The notes under the pieces are model-generated. The model ran no database searches. It was not told the DNA's origin and was given only the letters and a program-made list of their open reading frames with translations. A stretch of DNA of 31,617 nucleotides from JBBDXA01 sp040902585 (GTDB taxonomy: Bacteria; Planctomycetota; Phycisphaerae; Phycisphaerales; Phycisphaeraceae), in the NCBI GenBank assembly GCA_040902585.1, contig JBBDXA010000116.1, positions 1 through 31,617 on the forward strand, written 5' to 3'. Shown in pieces: positions 25,413 through 31,617 of this stretch (the first letter of the stretch is position 1; the number at the start of each line of letters is the position of its first letter). The translations under genes were made by a program, and so were the position numbers.

Positions 25413-27198
25413 AGTTCAGTCCGCCCGCCGTGCGGAGAATGCTGTGGATGAGGTGGAACTGCTCGGCCTTGTCGTGGCCGCGCTGGATGAGTTCGACCTC
25501 GTCGATCGCGGTGCGGTTGCCGACCTTGGCGTTGACATTCGCGCCGCCGCGGATGAGCAGGGCGACCATGTCGGCGTCGGCGTTGCGAACCGCTTCAAAG
25601 AGCGGCGTGGGCGAGTTGCTGTTCTTGCGGAAGTTGACGTCGGCCTTGGCCTCGAGCAGACGCTGGGCGACTTTGTGGTGCATGTGTTTCACGGCATAAA
25701 TCAAAGGCGGGCCGTCCACCCCCGTGGTCGTGCATTGCACGTTCACATCGGCGCCGGCCAGGATGAGCTTGTCGACGATGGGCAGATCGCCGTTCACTAC
25801 TGCGAAGTACAGAGCCGGCCCGCGGGCGTCTTCGGTCACGACTTCCAGATTCGGGTCGGCATCCTTTTCCAACAGGATGTCGACGACTTCATCGTGGCTG
25901 ATGGCCGTCGCCAGGTAGAGCGGCGTCGCGCCGCCGTCGACATTGGTTCGCGCGTTGATGGCCGCGCCGCGTTCGAGGAGGAAGCGGGTGATCTCCGCCC
26001 GGCCGTGCGCCGCGGCCACATGCAGCGGCGTGCGCGCGCGTCGCGTGGCGGTCAGCAGGGCGGCATCGCGGTCGATCTCGGCGATGGTCTTCTCCATGTC
26101 GTTGAGACCGATCGCGGCGAAGATATCGATCGGCGAGCCGACGTTCAGCAGGTCCGCCACCACCAGTTCGTGCTTGCCTTCCAGGGCCAGTTCCAGCGGG
26201 GTTTCGCCGAAGCTGTTGCGCAGGGCCGGGTCCGCATCGCTGCGCAGAAGCAGGCGGACGACGTACTGGTAGCCCTTGACGGCGGCGGCGTGCAGGGCGG
26301 TGGTGCCGTCATCGTCGGCGGTGTTGACCTGGGCACCGTGATCGAGCAGGCGTTCGACAATCTTGGTGTGGCCGGCTGCCGCGGCGGGGATCAGCGGCGG
26401 GAAGCCGCTGACGTTCACGTTCGCCTTGTGCTTGAGCAGGGCATCAACGATCTGCTGGTTGCCCTGCCGCGATGCCAGGTAGAGGGCGGGAGCCAGAGGC
26501 GGGGGCGGGCTGATATTCGGATCGGCACCGCCTTTGAGCAGCGCGAGCACGAGATCGACATGGCCTTGCGAAGCGGCGTGGTAGAGCGCGGTGCGGCCCT
26601 TGCTGTCCTGGCCGTTGGTGTCCGCCTTTAAGATGAGCAGGGAGCGCACCGCAGCCTTCTGCCCGTTGAGCGCGGCCGCGACGAGCGCGGTACCGGTCAA
26701 CCGGCTGTCATCGTGATCGGTGAACCAGGACGTGGCGTTGATGTCCACGCCCATCTCCACGGCCCGCTGGATTTGGGCGACGTCGTTGTTCGCCGCGGCC
26801 GTCACCAGCGTCTGGGGCATCGGCCACCAGAGATAGATGCCAAAGGCGATCGCGATCATCGGGTTGACGACCAGTCCCGCCACCGCCAGCAGCGGGCTTC
26901 GCCGTTTGCTGAGCAGACCCATGACCGCGGCGATGATGCCCATCACGCACAGACCGGCGACGCAGCAGAGCAGAATGACGAGGATGGCGGCTGAGACGCT
27001 GCCCACCGCCTGCTTGGCGGGCACGCCGATGAGCGAGAGCACCAGCGCCGCCAGCGCCATGACGCAGGAGACGCGGCCCATGGTGGAATGCTTGCGCCGG
27101 CGCGAGGAACCGCCTTTATCGGACCGGCTGCTGGAGCCGGACTCCGAATCGGGCTTGTCTTCGCCCTTTTCTTTCACCAATTTGGTCAGATCGATCAT
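25411..27198 (-). CDS. membrane-anchored ankyrin-repeat protein
   Basis: The 595-residue protein has a basic/Ser-rich N-terminal cytoplasmic stretch (about 10-38), then about three hydrophobic segments (about 44-62, 66-97 and 103-126). From about 130 to near the end it consists of about 12 ankyrin repeats, for example GRTALYHAASQGHVDLVLALL, GTTALHAAAVKGYQYVVRLLL and RTPLHVAAAHGRAEITRFLLE. Such repeats bind other proteins; the partner is unknown. The stop codon lies at the edge of repeat copy C. No ribosome-binding site is visible before ATG 27198. The 284-base spacer to the divergent lipoprotein gene holds no signal I can identify beyond that gene's ribosome-binding site. Confidence 0.9.
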   Translation of the reverse strand: MIDLTKLVKEKGEDKPDSESGSSSRSDKGGSSRRRKHSTMGRVSCVMALAALVLSLIGVPAKQAVGSVSAAILVILLCCVAGLCVMGIIAAVMGLLSKRRSPLLAVAGLVVNPMIAIAFGIYLWWPMPQTLVTAAANNDVAQIQRAVEMGVDINATSWFTDHDDSRLTGTALVAAALNGQKAAVRSLLILKADTNGQDSKGRTALYHAASQGHVDLVLALLKGGADPNISPPPPLAPALYLASRQGNQQIVDALLKHKANVNVSGFPPLIPAAAAGHTKIVERLLDHGAQVNTADDDGTTALHAAAVKGYQYVVRLLLRSDADPALRNSFGETPLELALEGKHELVVADLLNVGSPIDIFAAIGLNDMEKTIAEIDRDAALLTATRRARTPLHVAAAHGRAEITRFLLERGAAINARTNVDGGATPLYLATAISHDEVVDILLEKDADPNLEVVTEDARGPALYFAVVNGDLPIVDKLILAGADVNVQCTTTGVDGPPLIYAVKHMHHKVAQRLLEAKADVNFRKNSNSPTPLFEAVRNADADMVALLIRGGANVNAKVGNRTAIDEVELIQRGHDKAEQFHLIHSILRTAGGLN

Positions 27199-27482
27199 GG
27201 CGTATTCAGACTATCGGATTGCGGGCGATGGAGGTTTGCCTTCACTTTCCTGATAACTCCGCTGGAATCGGCAAATACCGTCTAACTCAGTGCATTGTAA
27301 CGGACAAAACGTCCGGATCATCGGCAGACGGATTGTGGCCCTTGCGCGGACACCTCCCTTGTCTGACAGCCGCGCGGAACGTACCCTGTGGTGGTTGCCG
27401 AGGTTGAAGGTCAACAGCGGCGGGAGATTCTCTGTTCAGGCTCTACCCAGGGCCTTGTTATGGATCAGGAAAGGATCGGATC

Positions 27483-27872
27483 ATGCGTCACATAACTTCC
27501 CTTGCGCTCCTTGCGGTGACTCTTGTGGCCGGCGGTTGCGGCGGCGGTTCACATGAGGCCGTTGCGGAGGAATCGGTCAGCAAGTTCAAGGAGCTCGCCT
27601 CCGTCCTCGAAGGCGTCACGGATACCGCCAGCGCCAAGGCCGCGAAGCCCAAGATCGATGCCATCGTCGCGGAATTGAAGGCCATCGGCGAGCGAAGCAA
27701 GGCGCTCCCTGAGCCTGACGAGGCAACCAAGAAGAAGATCATGGAAAAGATGAAGACCGAGTTGACTTCGGCAATGATGAAGATGCAGGAGGCCATGATG
27801 AAACTGGCCACTAATCCCGAGGCGGCCAAGGCCTTGGGCGAGGCCATGGAGAAAATGCAGGATCTGAAGTGA
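27483..27872 (+). CDS. small helical lipoprotein, member 1 of a related cluster
   Basis: The 129-residue product has a lipoprotein signal peptide with lipobox VAGGC. The mature part is entirely helical and charged: SVSKFKELASVLEGV, TASAKAAKPKIDAIVAELKAIG, then KKIMEKMKTELTSAMMKMQ and NPEAAKALGEAMEKMQ. Its pattern (a helix, a DTASAKAAKPKI turn, a helix, then a Met-rich helix ending NPEAAKAL) recurs in the second half of the protein at 28396, and more loosely in the one at 27983, so the three appear related. AGGAAAGGA ends 7 bases before the ATG. Function unknown. Confidence 0.8.
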   Translation: MRHITSLALLAVTLVAGGCGGGSHEAVAEESVSKFKELASVLEGVTDTASAKAAKPKIDAIVAELKAIGERSKALPEPDEATKKKIMEKMKTELTSAMMKMQEAMMKLATNPEAAKALGEAMEKMQDLK

Positions 27873-27982
27873 CCCGACGCGATCGCATCGCGCGATGAGG
27901 CTGGCCGGGAATCGGCCCGCCGGTTTCTTCGTCGCGCGGATCGCCCGCCGAATGTCCTGCTGCCTGCCCTGAACGTGATTTG

Positions 27983-28396
27983 ATGCGACCACCGTGTTTT
28001 TCCATCCTGTTCCTCCTCCTCCTGCCGGCCGTGCTGGCAGGTTGCGGTGACAGTTCCAGCGCGTATCGCGAAGCGGTCCAGGTCTGTCAGGACATCAACA
28101 CCTCGCTCGATGCGGTGAAGACGCCGCAGGACGTGACGCTGGAGATGCACAAGCTCCTCGCACTGGCGACGCGGAGCCGGGAGATCGCCGGCCGGATCGA
28201 GAAGCTTGTCGCGAAGGATCCGGACGGAGCGCTCGAGCAGGCGATGAGCGTTTCCGAAGAGCTTTGGAATCTGTCGCAGAAGATCGAGGCCAACCGCCAG
28301 CGCCTGCTCGCTTCGCCGGAGCTGGCGGTGCCGCTGGCGTCCGTACTGAATGAGTTATNNNNNNNNNNNNNNNNNNNNNCCCGAAAGGAAAAGTAA
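27983..28396 (+). CDS. small helical lipoprotein, member 2, interrupted by an assembly gap
   Basis: This lipoprotein has signal peptide MRPPCFSILFLLLLPAVLAGC (lipobox VLAGC) and a helical mature domain: YREAVQVCQDINTSLDAV, TPQDVTLEMHKLLALATRSREIA and ASPELAVPLASVLNEL. The frame is open to the N run (28359-28379). If 21 is the true gap length, it ends just after the gap at TAA 28394-28396, which overlaps the next gene's ATG (TAATG). The C-terminus is therefore uncertain. ATG 27983 is chosen; an in-frame TTG lies at 27980, and no clear ribosome-binding site is present. It shares its helix-turn pattern with members 1 and 3. Confidence 0.7.
   Translation: MRPPCFSILFLLLLPAVLAGCGDSSSAYREAVQVCQDINTSLDAVKTPQDVTLEMHKLLALATRSREIAGRIEKLVAKDPDGALEQAMSVSEELWNLSQKIEANRQRLLASPELAVPLASVLNELXXXXXXXXRKEK
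28359..28379. other. assembly gap (21 N)
   Basis: A run of 21 unknown bases lies inside the 3' part of the second helical lipoprotein gene. The true length of the missing sequence is not known, so the reading frame across it is unproven. Confidence 0.99.
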
Positions 28397-29163
28397 TGAA
28401 CGCTATCAAGTCCCCTCTGATCGCATTGATCGTGCTCTTGAGCGGATGGACCGCGGTCCGCGCGGACTCGGCGGCTGACGTGATCAAGGATGCCATCAAA
28501 CTCACGAACGATTACGGCGCAGTCGTCGCCAGCGCCAAGTCCGAAGACACCGCCAAGGAAGCCGGCGCCAAGGTCGCCGAGCTCGCCAAATCCGCTGCCG
28601 AGGTCAAGGCCCGCGCCGACAAGCTCGAAGCTCTCAGCGATGACCAGAAGAAGGAACTCGCCAAGACCGTGGGCGACGGCGCCGATGTGGCGTCGCAGAT
28701 CCTTCTGGGCGCTAGCGCCACGCTTGCCAAGAAGAGCAAGGACGAGGCCTTCGCCGCCCTCCAGCAAAGCGGCAAGGCGTTCTCCAAAGCGATCGGCCCC
28801 GTCCTGGCGGAGATCGGCGGCACCACGCTGACGGATTCACACGATCGCCTCATGGGCGATGCCATCAGCATCATGACCATCATGGCCGACGCCCTCGCCG
28901 CCGCCAAGGACGAACCCACCGCCAAGGTCGCTTCCGACAAGATCAAGGCTCTGGAGTTCCGCACCAAGAGCTTCCAGGCCCGGGCCGACCTCCTGGGCGA
29001 ACCGGATCCGTCGCAGATTCAGACGCTGATGGCCAAGCACATGGCCGGGCTGATGAAGAACGGCCAGAAGCTTCAGCAGGAAGCCATCCGCATCCAGCAG
29101 GATCCGAAGCTGGCGGAACTGCTGGGCGACGCCATGAAGGCCGTCCAGGGCCTGGGCAACTGA
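28396..29163 (+). CDS. exported helical protein, member 3, internally duplicated
   Basis: The 255-residue protein starts with a cleavable signal peptide (MNAIKSPLIALIVLLSGWTAVRA) and lacks a lipobox Cys, so it is probably soluble in the periplasm or secreted. It holds two copies of the cluster's helical unit. The first (about 25-105) has SEDTAKEAGAKVAELAKSAAEV and ARADKLEAL; the second (about 150-255) has EPTAKVASDKIKALEFRTKSF, ARADLLGEP and DPKLAELLGDAMKAVQ. The last segment closely parallels NPEAAKALGEAMEKMQ of member 1. AAGGAA (28385-28390) is its ribosome-binding site. A strong terminator follows, so the cluster ends here. Function unknown. Confidence 0.82.
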   Translation: MNAIKSPLIALIVLLSGWTAVRADSAADVIKDAIKLTNDYGAVVASAKSEDTAKEAGAKVAELAKSAAEVKARADKLEALSDDQKKELAKTVGDGADVASQILLGASATLAKKSKDEAFAALQQSGKAFSKAIGPVLAEIGGTTLTDSHDRLMGDAISIMTIMADALAAAKDEPTAKVASDKIKALEFRTKSFQARADLLGEPDPSQIQTLMAKHMAGLMKNGQKLQQEAIRIQQDPKLAELLGDAMKAVQGLGN

Positions 29164-29188
29164 TTCACCAACCTTCGATTCGCAAATC

Positions 29189-29229
29189 AAACCTGGCGCG
29201 CCGCCCTCGGCAGCGCGCTAGGTTTTTTT
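29189..29229 (+). terminator. intrinsic terminator after the helical-protein cluster
   Basis: aaacctggcgcgc (29189-29201) pairs with gcgcgctaggttt (29213-29225) over 13 bp with one G-T wobble. It has an 11-base loop and a run of seven Ts (29223-29229). Confidence 0.92.
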
Positions 29230-29234
29230 CTGAT

Positions 29235-29403
29235 TCCCCTCCCTCCCAGGGAGGGGTTAGGGGAGGGTCGAACAAACGAATCTCCGGGGTCATCCGTCGC
29301 AACCATCACGCACGGATGAAGACCTTCGATCGCGGAATTGTCGGTAGTCAACAGAAGTCCATTTGCTCCACCCTCCCCCCGCCCCTCCCTGGGAGGGAGG
29401 GGA
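29235..29403. repeat. palindromic cccctccc-type element upstream of xylA
   Basis: The 21-bp left end (29236-29256, starting cccctccctcccagggag) and 21-bp right end (29382-29402) are exact reverse complements, and each is also nearly self-complementary (cccctccc with gggagggg). The C/G-rich flanks ttaggggaggg and ccctccccccg extend the match imperfectly. The element is about 168 bp with a unique centre of about 125 bases, which gives it the form of a small non-autonomous inverted-repeat element. It fills much of the 364-base spacer between the terminator and xylA; the remaining 29404-29527 holds only the xylA ribosome-binding site. Confidence 0.85.
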
Positions 29404-29527
29404 GTCAAGCGCCCGTAATAGACGCATCGCCCGACTCCAACTATTCTTTACGCCTTCGCCCCGGCCTGCCGCAGCGCGTCGTGGCTCAGCCGAGGCGATT
29501 GATTCACTCACACTCACAGGACTCGTC

Positions 29528-30850
29528 ATGCCCAAGCAGCCCAAGCAATACTTCTCCTCTGTCAGCCGCATCAAATACGAAGGCCCGCGCTCGAAGAACG
29601 CCCTCGCCTTCAAGCACTACAACGCCTCGGAAAAGGTCGCGGGCAAGACCATGTCCGACCACCTTCGCTTCGCCGCCAGCTACTGGCATTCGATGAAGGG
29701 TGCCGGCGCGGATCCCTTCGGTCCCGGCTGCCGGACCATGCCCTGGAACGAGGGCAGCGATGTCCTCGAAGTCGCTGAGAACACCATGCACGCCATGTTC
29801 GAATTCCTGGATAAGTGCGGCATCGACTTCTGGTGCTTCCACGACCGCGACATCGCCCCCGAAGGCAAAACGCTCGCCGAGTCGCACGCCAACCTCGACC
29901 GCATCGTCAAGCTCGCCAAGAAGCTCCAGCGCGACACGGGCAAGAAACTCCTTTGGGGCACCGCCAACCTCTTCAGCCATCCGCGCTTCATGTCAGGCGC
30001 TGCCACGAGTCCTGACCCGCGCATCTTTGCGCATGCCGCGGCCCAGGTGAAGAAAGCGATGGAAGCGACGAAGGAACTCGGCGGCGTCGGCTACACATTC
30101 TGGGGCGGCCGCGAAGGCTACGAGACGCTCCTGAACACCGACATGGGCCGGGAGCTGGATCACCTGGGCACGATGCTCACGATGGCGGTGGACTATAAGA
30201 AGAAAATCGGATTCAAGGGACAGTTCTACATCGAGCCCAAGCCCAAGGAGCCGACGAAGCATCAGTACGATTCGGACGCAGCCGCGTGCCACGCCTTTTT
30301 GCAGAAGTATGACCTGGTGAAACATTTCAAGCTGAACATCGAAGCGAATCACGCGACGCTGGCCGGGCATACGTTTCAGCATGACCTTGAATACGCCGCG
30401 GGCAACCACATCCTCGGCTCCATCGACGCCAACCGCGGTGACACGCTGCTGGGCTGGGACACCGACCAGTTCCCCGTCGATCTCTACGACACCACGCTGG
30501 CCATGCTCACGCTCCTGAACCACGGCGGCTTCACCACCGGCGGCCTGAACTTCGACGCGAAAGTACGACGACAATCCATCGACCCCGTCGATCTCTTCCA
30601 CGCCCACATCGGCGGCATGGACGCCTTCGCCCGTGGCTTGAAGGCGGCGGCGGCGATCCGCAAGGACGGCCGGATGGGCAAGTTCGTCAAGCAACGCTAC
30701 GCGGGCTGGGATAAGGACCTGGGCAAGAAAATCGAGACGCGCAAGGTCGGCTTCGCCGAGCTCGAACAGATCGCTTTGAAGAACAACCTCAACGCGGTGC
30801 CTAGCGGAAGGCAGGAAATGCTGGAGAATCTGTTGAACGAATTTATCTGA
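29528..30850 (+). CDS. xylA: xylose isomerase
   Basis: The 440-residue enzyme interconverts D-xylose and D-xylulose in the cytoplasm, using two divalent metal ions. Diagnostic blocks are present: WCFHDRDIAPEG (catalytic His of FHDRD), GVGYTFWGGREGYE, FYIEPKPKEPTKHQYD (metal-binding Glu), KLNIEANHATLAGHTFQHD (metal-binding Glu and His) and SIDANRGDTLLGWDTDQFP (metal-binding Asp). Length matches the class II enzymes (about 440). ATG 29528 has AGGA (29518-29521) 6 bases upstream; longer in-frame upstream sequence overlaps the palindromic element and is not coding. No xylulokinase or transporter is visible beside it, so the rest of the pathway lies elsewhere. Confidence 0.98.
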   Translation: MPKQPKQYFSSVSRIKYEGPRSKNALAFKHYNASEKVAGKTMSDHLRFAASYWHSMKGAGADPFGPGCRTMPWNEGSDVLEVAENTMHAMFEFLDKCGIDFWCFHDRDIAPEGKTLAESHANLDRIVKLAKKLQRDTGKKLLWGTANLFSHPRFMSGAATSPDPRIFAHAAAQVKKAMEATKELGGVGYTFWGGREGYETLLNTDMGRELDHLGTMLTMAVDYKKKIGFKGQFYIEPKPKEPTKHQYDSDAAACHAFLQKYDLVKHFKLNIEANHATLAGHTFQHDLEYAAGNHILGSIDANRGDTLLGWDTDQFPVDLYDTTLAMLTLLNHGGFTTGGLNFDAKVRRQSIDPVDLFHAHIGGMDAFARGLKAAAAIRKDGRMGKFVKQRYAGWDKDLGKKIETRKVGFAELEQIALKNNLNAVPSGRQEMLENLLNEFI

Positions 30851-30964
30851 GGCGCCCTGGCTGGATTCAACGTGTGAATCTGGTCTTTCAAGTTTCGATC
30901 TGCTATCGTCACAGAGACGTTTAATCACGTTGCATTCAAGACGTTGCCTTACAACAATCAATCC

Positions 30965-31617
30965 ATGGTCGAAGCGACGAACAACAATGAGCGGAGACCG
31001 GACTACGCCCGACCACCCGTGGTCGAGACGATTGTCGGCGTTCAATTCGAGCGGTTACCGTCTCTGAAAAATGCGCACTTGGGAGCATTTTGGAGGTCGC
31101 TGGATCGGACCGAGTGGATTTCGGTGGACGATGCGCCACCAATCCTTTCACAGTTTGAGCAGTTCGCCAAGACGGCCCGCTGGGGCAAAGGTCTGCAATT
31201 GCACCTCACGCAAGATCCTGCTACCAGAGTACAGTTCAAGGCTGAAGATGGCATTCGGATGATTCAGGTACAGAATGGTCGACTTCACTACAACTGGCTG
31301 GGGAAAGGCGGGGCCGAGTATCCTCGATACGAGAAAGTTCGATCCGGCTTTGCGGCGGTCTTGCAGTCGTTCACGGACTATATTGCTGGAGAATCGCTCG
31401 GGGAACTTCGGCCCAATCAGTGGGAAGTCACCTATCTCAATCACATCACGCAGGGTACCGTATGGAAAACGCCTCAAGACTGGAATTTCTTCAAGCCGCT
31501 CGCAGGACTGCCTACGATCCCTGATTTGGTCGAGGGGGAGAGCTTTGGGGGGACCTGGCACTTTGTCATTCCGCAGAATCGGGGACGACTGCACATAGAA
31601 TGGAAACATGCCAAGGG
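30965..31617 (+). CDS. TIGR04255-family protein (3'-truncated)
   Basis: The frame is open from ATG 30965 to the last base (217 complete codons), so the gene continues past the window. The N-terminus PPVVETIVGVQFE, about 18 residues in, is the family's conserved start. The later HYNWLGKGGAEYPRYEKV and WEVTYLNHI segments also match my memory of TIGR04255 proteins, which are of unknown function and are often found in mobile or accessory regions. There is no signal peptide. The base composition is lower in GC than its neighbours: row 31201-31260 has 31 G+C of 60, whereas a clpB row (2401-2460) has 40 of 60. This suggests acquisition by transfer. No convincing ribosome-binding site is visible. The 114-base spacer after xylA has no clear terminator. 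Confidence 0.75.
   Translation, partial: MVEATNNNERRPDYARPPVVETIVGVQFERLPSLKNAHLGAFWRSLDRTEWISVDDAPPILSQFEQFAKTARWGKGLQLHLTQDPATRVQFKAEDGIRMIQVQNGRLHYNWLGKGGAEYPRYEKVRSGFAAVLQSFTDYIAGESLGELRPNQWEVTYLNHITQGTVWKTPQDWNFFKPLAGLPTIPDLVEGESFGGTWHFVIPQNRGRLHIEWKHAK

Noticed and set aside
29404..29527. N-terminal extension of xylose isomerase to 29363
   Set aside because: The extension translates the C/G-rich repeat end; family proteins start near the ATG at 29528, which has its own ribosome-binding site.

Overview
The window is GC-rich chromosomal DNA from a planctomycete-type bacterium, most likely of the Phycisphaerae or a relative. The indications are a membrane protein with a CxxCGYNLRGL...CPECG zinc ribbon, a PEP-CTERM secreted protein ending in an arginine block, a planctomycete-style single-span protein with an FWYN core, many small secreted or lipid-anchored proteins of unknown function, and many palindromic repeats between genes. 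A 21-base run of N (28359-28379) shows that the sequence is a scaffold, probably from a draft or metagenome assembly. No rRNA, tRNA, CRISPR array, phage or transposase gene was seen.

Left part (1-8095): the end of a DnaJ/CbpA-type co-chaperone gene runs into clpB, a protein-disaggregation pair. Both stop codons lie inside short tandem repeats (7-bp and 8-bp units). A convergent gene for a secreted protein with a helical body and a C-terminal beta-sandwich follows, then a zinc-ribbon membrane protein and a 561-residue polytopic membrane protein of unknown family.

Middle (8096-23056): rplU, alone and followed by a clear intrinsic terminator; an APC-type amino-acid permease coupled by an ATGA overlap to a DUF6933-like gene; a PEP-CTERM protein; a small secreted protein; a TolB-like propeller protein; and a three-gene minus-strand signalling operon (FixL-like kinase, FixJ-like regulator, large hybrid kinase). 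Then come a YdcF/DUF218 membrane protein, a small lipoprotein, a family 5 uracil-DNA glycosylase and a pseudopilin-like protein.

Right part (23057-31617): a REC-GGDEF diguanylate cyclase, a squalene/phytoene-synthase-fold protein with altered catalytic aspartates, a membrane-anchored ankyrin protein, three related small exported helical proteins, xylA, and the start of a TIGR04255-family gene that runs off the edge and has a lower GC content.

The most notable non-coding signal is a family of about 110-bp imperfect palindromes with 27-bp arms. There are three copies (12489-12613, 24119-24227, 25288-25412). Two copies in the same orientation bracket the synthase-like gene exactly, and the third appears to be in the opposite orientation. 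At least three other palindromic element types occupy other gene borders. I did not find a complete, clearly novel multi-gene system. The best candidates for follow-up are this repeat family, the stop-codon tandem repeats, the related-protein cluster at 27483-29163 and the permease-DUF6933 pair.
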